Shown in pieces: positions 1 to 5,682 of a DNA stretch of 5,877 bases. The stretch spans positions 1-5,877 of the forward strand of contig JASIKQ010000121.1 in assembly GCA_030049565.1 (NCBI GenBank), in the 5' to 3' direction. The notes beneath the pieces are model-generated. The model was not told the origin of the DNA and made no database searches. It saw nothing but the letters and a program-made list of their open reading frames with translations. Source of the DNA: Candidatus Sulfotelmatobacter sp. Lineage in GTDB: Bacteria; Acidobacteriota; Terriglobia; Terriglobales; Acidobacteriaceae. Position numbers and translations under genes: made by a program. How positions within the stretch are numbered: position 1 is the stretch's first letter; each line of letters begins with the position of its first letter.

Positions 1-42
1 ATAAGTACCTCCGACAACCAAAACTATCCAACAACTAAGAAA

Positions 43-885
43 CTATTCGCCCGATCGAGTGGGAACTCCCAGCTTGCGCAAGCGCTCCCGCGCTTGCAAA
101 GCTTCATTGGATTTGGGATAGCGTTGGATCACGTGCCGCAGTTCTGCTACGCCGTCGTCCTGCTTGCCCAGCTCAATCAGAGCGAAGCCCTTCTTCAACT
201 GCGCCGAAGCAGCTTTGCTGCCGGTGGGGAAGTTCTGTAGAACCTGATCGTAGTTCTGCGAGGCCTGCTGGTAATTGCCCTGACGGAATTGAATTTCGCC
301 CAGGTAGAAGTAGCAGTTTCCGGCAAGATCAGTATTGGGATAGAACTTGATATAGTCGGAAAACTCCTGCGTGGCGACATCGTTATTGCCACCGTTGTAG
401 TCGCGCAAAGCGTTGTTATAGAGAACATCGGGGGGCGGCGCCGCGGCGGCGGCCTGCTGCTGCGCCAGTTTCGCTGCGTCGGCAGCGGCCACGCTTTGCT
501 GCGCCGACTGCATATCGTCAAGTTGTTTGCTCACTTTGGCGAGCCGCGCCTTGAGTTCATCGAGGGAGTCATTCAGCGCCTGCACCTGGCCGGAGACCTG
601 ATCCACGCGCGAGGCTGAATCTCCCTGCTGCTTTTGCAGCGCCGTCTGGAGCGCGGTCATCGCCGCAGAGACTTTGTTGACCGCATCGGTATCCTGCTCA
701 ACCAGATTTTTCATCACCCCCATGCGCTCGTCAAAGCTGCGCTGCATAGCGGTCATCTGCTCTTGCAGTTGTTGAACCTGGGTTTGCAGTTGGATCATAT
801 CCTTGCTGGCGCCCCAGGCCGGGGCCATGGTCAGCCAAAGCATGGAAACCGAAGCGAGCAGAGCGGAATAGCATCGTCGTGTCAT
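43..885 (-). CDS. cpoB: CpoB/YbgF-type Tol-Pal coordinator: periplasmic coiled coil plus TPR domain
   Basis: Periplasmic partner of the Tol-Pal machine. In E. coli, CpoB (YbgF) binds TolA and links outer-membrane constriction to peptidoglycan synthesis by PBP1B. The 280-residue product starts with a Sec signal peptide: basic MTRRC, a hydrophobic core at about 7-21, and likely cleavage near APAWG/A at 25-26. Residues about 28-140 are rich in Gln, Leu, Asp and Lys with heptad-like spacing, as in a long coiled coil. An Ala/Gln/Pro linker follows (about 141-155). The rest is a TPR array, with helices such as YNNALRDYNGGNNDVATQEF, CYFYLGEIQFRQGNYQQA and KKGFALIELGKQDDGVAELR, each followed by a YP or FP turn. 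The ATG at 885 is preferred because AAGGAA lies 5 bases upstream (891-896). A GTG at 900 is in frame, but its first codons would contain that RBS. The coiled coil is longer than in E. coli. The family call is firm; a PBP1B role is inference. Confidence 0.92.
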   Translation of the reverse strand: MTRRCYSALLASVSMLWLTMAPAWGASKDMIQLQTQVQQLQEQMTAMQRSFDERMGVMKNLVEQDTDAVNKVSAAMTALQTALQKQQGDSASRVDQVSGQVQALNDSLDELKARLAKVSKQLDDMQSAQQSVAAADAAKLAQQQAAAAAPPPDVLYNNALRDYNGGNNDVATQEFSDYIKFYPNTDLAGNCYFYLGEIQFRQGNYQQASQNYDQVLQNFPTGSKAASAQLKKGFALIELGKQDDGVAELRHVIQRYPKSNEALQARERLRKLGVPTRSGE

Positions 886-958
886 AAAAATTCCTTGCAC
901 CTATTTTAGATGGATTGATGCGGCGTGGACAGCAAGATTTGCTCAGGGACATGAATAA

Positions 959-984
959 TCAGGGGCGGAAGGTTCCGCCCCTGA
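959..984 (-). terminator. Strong 12-bp inverted repeat between pal and cpoB (terminator or processing hairpin)
   Basis: TCAGGGGCGGAA (959-970) and TTCCGCCCCTGA (973-984) are perfect inverted arms separated by two bases. This makes a very stable GC-rich hairpin 14 bases after the pal stop. On the transcribed minus strand it is followed by TTATTCATG, only a short T-rich stretch, so termination would probably be partial. Alternatively it may protect the 3' end of tolB-pal mRNA and lower cpoB expression relative to pal. It is the clearest inverted repeat in the window. Confidence 0.6.
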
Positions 985-998
985 CGGCAAGCACTCGA

Positions 999-1736
999 CT
1001 ACTTCTGATACACAAAGTGACCGCGGCGGTTTTCCTGCCAGCATTGCTCGGTGTGTTCCATGCAGAACGGCTTTTCCTTGCCATAGCTGATGGTCTTAAT
1101 CCGGTTGCCGTCCACACCAGCGGCAACCAGGGCGTTCTTCACCGATTGGGCGCGCCTGTCTCCCAGGGCCAGGTTGTACTCGATCGAGCCGCGTTCGTCG
1201 CAATGTCCTTCCACCGTGAAGTTGATATTCGTATGCTGACCAAGGAATTGCGCATCGCCCTGCAGTGATCCCTGCTGATCGGGGCGAATGTCGGACTTGT
1301 CGTAGTCGAAGTAAATGTCCTTGATATTCTGCCCAAACAGGTCTTCATCGCTGGGTCCAGGCGTCGGCGGCGGAGGCGGCGGTGGCGGCTGGTTCACGGT
1401 AAGGCGCGTGGTGGCTTCCTGGGTTCCGCCGGCGCCCTTAGCGGTCAAGTGGTAAGTCGTCGACTCACTCGGGCTCACCTGCTGGGATCCGCTGGCTTGC
1501 ACCGCGCCCATGCCATCGATGGAAACATCGGTTGCGTTGGAGGTTTGCCAGCTTAGCGTGGCAGACTGGCCCGTTTGAATGGTATCCGGGCTCACGGAAA
1601 TGGAAGCGGTCGGAGCCGGCGGCGGTGGGGGCGGCGGTGGTGGTGGCGGCGCGGCTTTCTTCTTGCATGCTCCAAGCATGAGAATGGCGGCCAGAGATGC
1701 GACGGTTGCGACTGTCTTCAGAGTTTGAAGCTTCAT
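999..1736 (-). CDS. pal: Pal, peptidoglycan-associated outer-membrane lipoprotein with an extra Ig-like domain
   Basis: Outer-membrane lipoprotein that tethers the outer membrane to peptidoglycan and is the target of TolB. The 245-residue precursor has a lipoprotein signal ending in lipobox LGAC, so Cys24 is the lipidated residue. KKK and 11 prolines (30-40) follow, then an Ig-like beta-sandwich (about 43-114, ISVSP...GQSATLSW...STTYHLTAKGAGG...LTV), then 8 prolines (117-124). The OmpA-like domain spans about 130-245, with IYFDYDKSDIRPD, EGHCDERGS and YNLALGDRRA; the Asp180 and Arg194/195 regions match the diaminopimelate-binding site of E. coli Pal. SYGKEKP and NRRGHFVY close the fold. Cys225 and Cys232 (CX6C) could form a disulfide. 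E. coli Pal lacks the Ig-like domain. The start is uncertain: ATG 1736 has GAGAGGA upstream, while in-frame GTG 1751 has a perfect AGGAGG at 1758-1763 with a 6-base spacer. The mature protein is the same either way. Confidence 0.95.
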   Translation of the reverse strand: MKLQTLKTVATVASLAAILMLGACKKKAAPPPPPPPPPPPAPTASISVSPDTIQTGQSATLSWQTSNATDVSIDGMGAVQASGSQQVSPSESTTYHLTAKGAGGTQEATTRLTVNQPPPPPPPPTPGPSDEDLFGQNIKDIYFDYDKSDIRPDQQGSLQGDAQFLGQHTNINFTVEGHCDERGSIEYNLALGDRRAQSVKNALVAAGVDGNRIKTISYGKEKPFCMEHTEQCWQENRRGHFVYQK

Positions 1737-1757
1737 ATTCTTCCTCTCCACTTGATT

Positions 1758-1763
1758 CCTCCT
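1758..1763 (-). promoter_or_regulatory. Perfect Shine-Dalgarno upstream of pal, bearing on the start choice
   Basis: On the minus strand AGGAGG sits exactly 6 bases before an in-frame GTG at 1751. It is the strongest ribosome binding site in the window. A second purine-rich site, GAGAGGAAG, precedes the ATG at 1736. Either start gives a valid lipoprotein signal (MERKNMKLQTLK... or MKLQTLK...). Two sites may keep Pal, a very abundant protein in other bacteria, well translated; that is inference. Confidence 0.6.
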
Positions 1764-1804
1764 GCGACCGAAAACCGTTTTGTAGTGCAGCACAGACGAA
1801 GTTC

Positions 1805-3145
1805 TTACTTCCAACTCCAGTCGGGTTGCGTATTGCGTCCCGTGAAAGTCAATTGATGCAGTTTAGTACCATCAGCCAGCATCATCCAAATTTGTTCCCG
1901 GCCGGAACGGCTGGATTGAAAAACAATATGCCGTCCATCGGGCGACCAGTAGGGAAAATCATTATGTCCCCCGTCGTGCGTGAGCTGCACCCATTTCTTG
2001 CTGGCGATATCCATCAGATAAATATCGGAAGAGCCCGGCTCGCCGGGTCCATACATGCGAATCCACGCCAAGGCAAGAAACTGCCCATTGGGCGACCAGT
2101 TTGGCGAAACTGCATAGCCCTGATCGGTCATGCGCTGCTGGTTCGTCCCGTCGGCTTCCATGGTGTAAATCTGGGGCAATCCCGTGCGCCCACTCACAAA
2201 AGCGATCTGCGCGCCGGTTTTGCGGTTCCATGCGGGAGAAACATCGGGGCCTTTATTCGCCGTCATGCGGTGAAGGTTTCCGCCGTTAGCATCGCACAAA
2301 TAAATCTCCGAATCGCCGCTGCGCGAGGACGCAAATGCCAGCTTCGCGCCGTCAGGCGACCACGAGGGAGACAGGTTCGTTGCCCCATACCGCGGGAAGC
2401 TGACCAGTCGATTCAGGTCGGTCGAATACATCAGAATGTCCCAACCGCTCTTGGTCAGCGAACTGAAAGCCAGCCGCGTGCCGTCGGGCGAAATGCGGGG
2501 CGATAGCGAAATAGAATTCTGGTGCGTGAGTTGGTGCTGGTTGGCCCCGTCGTAGTCCATCTCCCAGATTTCTTTGTGGCCAGAACGGTCGCTCACGAAA
2601 TAAATCTTGCTCTCCGCGATGCCCTCGATCCCGCCGCCTAAACGGAAGATGATGTCATCGGCAAACTTGTGAGCAATCAGCCGCGCCGCATCATCCGTGG
2701 GCACGTCGGTATACTCTTTGCCCAGAATCTGCGGCGACTGGGTGTTCTTCGCGTCGTAGAGCCAGCCCAAAATCTTGAGCTTGCCGTTGGCGACGCCAAG
2801 ATTTCCAAAGGCCAGCATGGCGGCATTCGGCGGCGGCACATTCCACGCCTGAAAAATCACATCCGGCGGCTGGCCGGGTGTTTGCAGCGGATAAAAGCTT
2901 TTGGAGACCAGTTCGACCACGCCGGAATTGTCGAGGTCCCCCCAGAAGGTGTCGTTAAAAGTTTTCAGCAGCGCGGCATTTTGCGGATCATTTGTAGATG
3001 GCTTGAAATCCGGAACTGCCAGGCGAACCTTTTCCACCCCCAGCCCCGAACCCGTACGTACCCAGTCTTGCGCTAAAGATGTGGTGGTAAGCGCGCAACA
3101 GAGCAAAAGGGCGAGGCTCAAAGCACGACAACAGCGTCTGCGCAT
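1805..3145 (-). CDS. tolB: TolB, periplasmic beta-propeller of the Tol-Pal system
   Basis: Periplasmic protein that shuttles between Pal and the TolA C-terminal domain, recycling Pal along the envelope. From ATG 3145 the product has 446 residues (E. coli TolB is 430). The signal peptide is MRRRCCR, then a Leu/Ala/Cys-rich core, with likely cleavage at SLA/Q near residue 25. The N-terminal alpha/beta domain (about 36-165) includes VEKVRLAVPDFKP and FWGDLDNSGVVELV. The C-terminal six-bladed propeller (about 176-446) is built from TolB-type repeats such as SPRISPDGTRLAFSS, SPSWSPDGAKLAFASSRSG, SPAWNRKTGAQIAFVSGRTG, SPNWSPNGQFLALAW and FPYWSPDGRHIVFQSSRSG, and ends in QPDWSWK. The frame stays open upstream to ATGs at 3184 and 3280. 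3145 is chosen because the signal peptide begins there, although no clear RBS precedes it; 3184 has only AAAGAG directly abutting it. The family call is very secure; the exact start is not. Confidence 0.96.
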   Translation of the reverse strand: MRRRCCRALSLALLLCCALTTTSLAQDWVRTGSGLGVEKVRLAVPDFKPSTNDPQNAALLKTFNDTFWGDLDNSGVVELVSKSFYPLQTPGQPPDVIFQAWNVPPPNAAMLAFGNLGVANGKLKILGWLYDAKNTQSPQILGKEYTDVPTDDAARLIAHKFADDIIFRLGGGIEGIAESKIYFVSDRSGHKEIWEMDYDGANQHQLTHQNSISLSPRISPDGTRLAFSSLTKSGWDILMYSTDLNRLVSFPRYGATNLSPSWSPDGAKLAFASSRSGDSEIYLCDANGGNLHRMTANKGPDVSPAWNRKTGAQIAFVSGRTGLPQIYTMEADGTNQQRMTDQGYAVSPNWSPNGQFLALAWIRMYGPGEPGSSDIYLMDIASKKWVQLTHDGGHNDFPYWSPDGRHIVFQSSRSGREQIWMMLADGTKLHQLTFTGRNTQPDWSWK

Positions 3146-3236
3146 CGGGGCGGTTCGGGAATCCGCTGTGACTCTACCATGCATCTCTTTGAATAAGTTG
3201 TGTGCAGCGGGAAAGATACATCCTGCGAACGACAAT

Positions 3237-3265
3237 ATCGTACTCCGATATGTTATGAGTGGCAA
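3237..3265 (-). promoter_or_regulatory. Candidate sigma-70-type promoter for tolB-pal-cpoB
   Basis: On the minus strand TTGCCA (3265-3260; 5 of 6 to TTGACA) is followed after exactly 17 bases by TACGAT (3242-3237; 4 of 6 to TATAAT). Transcription would begin near 3230, about 46 bases before the ATG at 3184 and 85 before the preferred tolB ATG at 3145. It would serve tolB, pal and possibly cpoB apart from the motor genes. If it is real, the upstream in-frame ATG at 3280 would not be on this transcript, which supports a shorter TolB. Confidence 0.42.
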
Positions 3266-3349
3266 GTTACTAACCATCATAATCTACAACTGCGAACCAT
3301 AAGAATTAATCAGGTAAAGTCCGCGGCGCGGATAGCGGCCAGTTTGGAT

Positions 3350-3425
3350 GTCATTCCGAGCAAGCGTTTTTTGCGCAGCGAGGAATCTGAGCGAGCCGCG
3401 CGATGTGGCGCGCTTTTGCGCCACA
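3350..3425. repeat. Degenerate intergenic repeat, GTCATTCCGA type, ending in a hairpin
   Basis: This copy lies in the tolA-tolB gap. In order it carries GTCATTCCGA (3350-3359), GCGTTTT (3364-3370), GCGAGG (3378-3383) and TCTGAGCGA (3386-3394). The same four blocks, in the same order, recur at 5735-5788. It ends in an 8-bp perfect stem, TGTGGCGC (3404-3411) with GCGCCACA (3418-3425), around a 6-base loop. Elements of this look are scattered between genes in Acidobacteriota and some other phyla, from memory. No U-run follows the hairpin on either strand, so it is not a standard terminator. It is the main content of the gap between the tolA stop and the tolB promoter. Confidence 0.55.
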
Positions 3426-3527
3426 AAACCGCACGTTAGGCTCGCTTCCTTTTCACAGCCGCCACCAACCCGAGGTCGCACCTCTCACGTCACGTGATTG
3501 ATGCTTCAAATGAACGCAGTTACCAAT

Positions 3528-4310
3528 TTATTTTTTGCTGTAATCGAACCAATACTCCACTGAAATCTTGTTTCCGCTATAGTCCGAGGGCAGCGGACCG
3601 AACGTGTCGATGCGCTGCAACGCGCGGATCGCAGAAATATCCAGGGACGGAACGCGGCTCGATTGTTCGATCTTGATGTCGTAAGGATGCCCGTCGCGGG
3701 CCACATCAAAAGTGATATAAACCCGTTCCGCGCTTGTGATATTCGGATCGACCTCGTACTTCAGCCAATTCTCCGAAACCTTGCGCTGAATAATCTGTAC
3801 ATACCAGCCGTAACGAGTGCCGAAATCACCCCCGCTGCCCGTAATCCCGAATCCGCCCTTGGCGCCGCCTGCGGCGAATGTGCCGTAAGGCCCGCTGACC
3901 GGGCCCCCTTCGCCGAAGGCAACCTGGTTGCTCTCCGGTTCGGGCTCCGGCTTGGGCTTCGCTTTGGTTGGTGTAGGCGGCTTTGGCTTGATTTTTGCGT
4001 TCTTGCCTTGTATCTCAATCGCATCCGGGGCTTTCTCCTCAACTTTGGGTTGCGATTGCGTGAGCCCCTTGGATTCGTTCGCCAAAATATTCTGCGTCTG
4101 CACGGGATTGGCGGGCAAGGGAACTGAACTCACCAGCGTGACCCCGATGGCCGAACCACCTCCACCCGAGCCCCACCCTTCGCCGCGCGCACCCATAAAG
4201 AACGTCGCGTACAGAATGATCAATCCCGTCACCGCGACGTGAAACCCTGCCGACCACGCCAGGGCGCGACCCCAGTGTTCATGCTCGAAAAATATCTCAG
4301 CGCTTGGCAT
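3528..4310 (-). CDS. tolA: TonB/TolA-type energy transducer in the tolA position
   Basis: Inner-membrane protein that carries motor energy to TolB and Pal. The 260 residues give a short cytoplasmic N-terminus, one membrane segment (about 16-38), a Gly-rich stretch (43-55, GEGWGSGGGG), a Pro/Lys/Glu linker (about 85-126, KPKPPTPTKAKPKPEPEPE), a second Gly-rich stretch (about 133-164) and a TonB-like C-terminal domain (about 168-258). Ser20 and His24 in the membrane segment form the SxxxH motif that TonB and TolA use to engage the motor. C-terminal landmarks are YVQIIQRKVSENW, VYITFDVARDGHPYDIKIEQSS and SAIRALQRIDTFGPLP. It is far shorter than E. coli TolA (421 aa) and lacks the long Ala/Lys-rich helix, so sequence alone says TonB-like. 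The TolA role is inferred from its position between tolR and tolB. Its ATG lies inside tolR (14-base overlap) with no good RBS, which suggests translational coupling. Confidence 0.88.
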   Translation of the reverse strand: MPSAEIFFEHEHWGRALAWSAGFHVAVTGLIILYATFFMGARGEGWGSGGGGSAIGVTLVSSVPLPANPVQTQNILANESKGLTQSQPKVEEKAPDAIEIQGKNAKIKPKPPTPTKAKPKPEPEPESNQVAFGEGGPVSGPYGTFAAGGAKGGFGITGSGGDFGTRYGWYVQIIQRKVSENWLKYEVDPNITSAERVYITFDVARDGHPYDIKIEQSSRVPSLDISAIRALQRIDTFGPLPSDYSGNKISVEYWFDYSKK

Positions 4311-4722
4311 TCTGTTCGATCGGTTGGGTGACGATGCTGATATTGGTGATGCCCGCTTGCTTCACCGCGTCCATGACCGTAGCGAAAGCGCCGAAGGGAA
4401 CGTTCTCATCGGCGCGCACGAAGATGAACTGATTGCGGGGGTCACGAATCTTCTGCCGCAGCTTGCTGGCAATTTCGTTGATGTTGATCGCATCGTTGCC
4501 CAGAAAAACGCGCTGATCTTTATTGATCGTAATCACCAGCCGCTCTTCCGTGATCTCCTTCACGGTGCGAGTCTTGGGTACGTTCACTTCAATACCCGAC
4601 TGAAGAATCGGCGCAGTGACCATAAAGATGATCAGCAGGACAAGCACAACATCCACCAGCGGAGTGATATTGATATCGGCGAGCGCAGATTGTGTGCGGC
4701 CGTTGGAAGTAGTGAACGCCAT
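4297..4722 (-). CDS. tolR: TolR, ExbD/TolR-family proton-channel subunit
   Basis: Inner-membrane component of the TolQ-TolR proton-driven motor. The 141-residue protein has a short cytoplasmic N-terminus and one membrane helix (about 20-40, TPLVDVVLVLLIIFMVTAPI). Asp24 in that helix corresponds to the essential proton-carrying Asp23 of E. coli TolR and Asp25 of ExbD. The periplasmic domain follows (about 43-134), with VNVPKT, VITINKDQRVFLGN and FIFVRADENVPFGAFATVMDAVKQAGITNISIV in the usual ExbD/TolR order. Length matches the family. ATG 4722 shares one base with the tolQ stop (TGATG) and has GAGG 5 bases upstream; a GTG at 4725 is also in frame but sits too close to that site. ExbD would be the alternative name; the tolB-pal-cpoB context favours TolR. 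Confidence 0.94.
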   Translation of the reverse strand: MAFTTSNGRTQSALADINITPLVDVVLVLLIIFMVTAPILQSGIEVNVPKTRTVKEITEERLVITINKDQRVFLGNDAININEIASKLRQKIRDPRNQFIFVRADENVPFGAFATVMDAVKQAGITNISIVTQPIEQNAKR

Positions 4723-5432
4723 CACCGCCTCACTTCGGCCACAGACTGCGTCTGGATGGTTTCGATGGCATTGAGAACTTCAAGGGCGAAATCGTCGCCC
4801 CGCGCTGCGAACACGCGAATGGAGTTGCCGATCAGGTTATAAGCAATCACGGCAGGAATCGCGGCAGCAAGACCAGCCGCAGTGGTGATCAAAGCTTCGG
4901 AAATGCCGGGCGCGACGGCGCGCAATGTGGCTCCGCCGGCCGTTCCCAAGCCGTGAAAGGCATCAATAATGCCCCATACCGTACCGAACAGTCCGATAAA
5001 CGGGGTGACCGCGGCAGTTATGGCGAGCCAGGGAACATTGCGCTCGAGGCGGGTGATTTCTTCTGACGCTCCAATCTGCATGCCGCGCTGCACGGCCGTC
5101 AGGCTGCGGAGGGAAGCGGCCGGTCCGCCGAGTTGGCGCCTGTATTCCTGAAAGCCGCCTTCAAAGACGCCGACGAGCGGACTAGGCCGAAACTGATCAG
5201 CCACCGTAGCAATATCCTGCAACCGTTGCGCTTTGCGAAAAGCGCGTATGAAGCGCCCGCTCTGCATGCGGGCGCGGCGCAATAGGCTCCATTTGGTTAG
5301 GATGATCGCCCAGGAAATCAGGCTGAACGCCAGCAACGTAAGCAGTACCAACTTGGCTACCGGTCCCGTACTGGAAACGAGATCGACAATTTCGCCGCCA
5401 ATAAAGAATGCTGACAAAAAAGAAAATGGCAT
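4722..5432 (-). CDS. tolQ: TolQ, ExbB/TolQ-family motor stator subunit
   Basis: Polytopic inner-membrane protein that forms the pentameric channel around TolR and converts proton flow into movement of the TolA-like transducer. The 236 residues match the family length (E. coli TolQ is 230). Membrane helices lie at about 26-47, 134-157 and 171-200, with a cytoplasmic loop of about 85 residues between the first two. Family signatures include the loop segment EEITRLERNVPWLAITAAVTP, the TM2 motif FIGLFGTVWGIIDAF (Thr151) and the TM3 motif PGISEALITTAAGLAAAIPAVIAYN (Thr183/184). These Thr residues match the polar positions that line the ion path in TolQ/ExbB. It is the first gene of the cluster and ends by overlapping tolR by one base. 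The ATG has no recognisable Shine-Dalgarno; AGGGG lies about 17 bases upstream, too far to be standard. The TolQ rather than ExbB name rests on gene context. Confidence 0.94.
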   Translation of the reverse strand: MPFSFLSAFFIGGEIVDLVSSTGPVAKLVLLTLLAFSLISWAIILTKWSLLRRARMQSGRFIRAFRKAQRLQDIATVADQFRPSPLVGVFEGGFQEYRRQLGGPAASLRSLTAVQRGMQIGASEEITRLERNVPWLAITAAVTPFIGLFGTVWGIIDAFHGLGTAGGATLRAVAPGISEALITTAAGLAAAIPAVIAYNLIGNSIRVFAARGDDFALEVLNAIETIQTQSVAEVRR

Positions 5433-5458
5433 TGGATTTTTGAGGGATTCCCCTATCG

Positions 5459-5464
5459 ATTATA
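5459..5464 (-). promoter_or_regulatory. Likely -10 box of the tolQRA promoter
   Basis: A perfect TATAAT hexamer lies on the minus strand 26 bases before the tolQ ATG, which would give a 5' leader of roughly 20 bases. No good -35 hexamer is found 16-18 bases upstream; the best is about 2 of 6 matches (around 5481-5487). The leader contains a GGGATTCCC quasi-palindrome (5444-5452). The position is what a cluster promoter would need, but the weak -35 lowers confidence. Confidence 0.45.
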
Positions 5465-5502
5465 GATGATGAAAGCCCGCGCTTGAGGGCGTGCATCCGA
5501 AA

Positions 5503-5682
5503 CATAAACACCAGCGGCTCCCCTCAGCAGGGCGGATTCGCGGCCAGCGCCGACTCGGTCGTGATCGACGGCGGCCCCATGGGATCGGGCCACATTGGGA
5601 CCGGTTCCAGGAGCGCCTGCGCGAACGCCGCAAAGAAGTGATCGGCACGAACCTGGATCGCGGGCTCCGCAAGGCCAGCTAG
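5503..5682 (+). pseudogene. Possible frameshifted coding remnant of unknown function upstream of tolQ
   Basis: Not recognised as any family. Two plus-strand frames look coding-like in turn. From about 5520 to 5590 one frame reads QQGGFAASADSVVIDGGPMG with mostly G/C third positions. From about 5590 to the TAG at 5680-5682 the neighbouring frame reads WDRFQERLRERRKEVIGTNL followed by DRGLRKAS, again GC-rich at third positions. A single frameshift near 5580-5600 would join them. A one-frame alternative is a 63-residue, very basic ORF starting at GTG 5491. It runs divergently from tolQ. It could be the decayed 3' end of a former neighbour, or chance in GC-rich DNA. Confidence 0.22.

Noticed and set aside
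1697..2506. 269-residue plus-strand open frame opposite tolB and pal
   Set aside because: It lies antisense to clear TolB propeller coding sequence, is low-complexity and Arg-rich, and has no domain signal. It is a by-product of high GC at third positions.
3404..3425. 8-bp hairpin as an intrinsic terminator for the tolQRA unit
   Set aside because: No run of T follows the stem on the minus strand, and it lies about 100 bases past the stop inside a repeat element.
3284..3481. 65-residue minus-strand open frame between tolA and tolB
   Set aside because: It is mostly a translation of the intergenic repeat (RFLAAQKTLARND), has no RBS, and has the look of spurious proteins predicted from such repeats.
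3490..3497. TCACGTGA palindrome just after the tolA stop
   Set aside because: An 8-base palindrome is expected by chance in a window of this size, and no second site or known operator supports it.
5444..5452. GGGATTCCC quasi-palindrome in the tolQ leader as an operator
   Set aside because: Too short and single; it is at a suggestive place but no regulator family can be named.
5460..5672. 70-residue minus-strand open frame upstream of tolQ
   Set aside because: Arg/Ser/Pro-rich composition typical of an antisense GC-rich frame, no RBS, and it overlaps the likely tolQ promoter.
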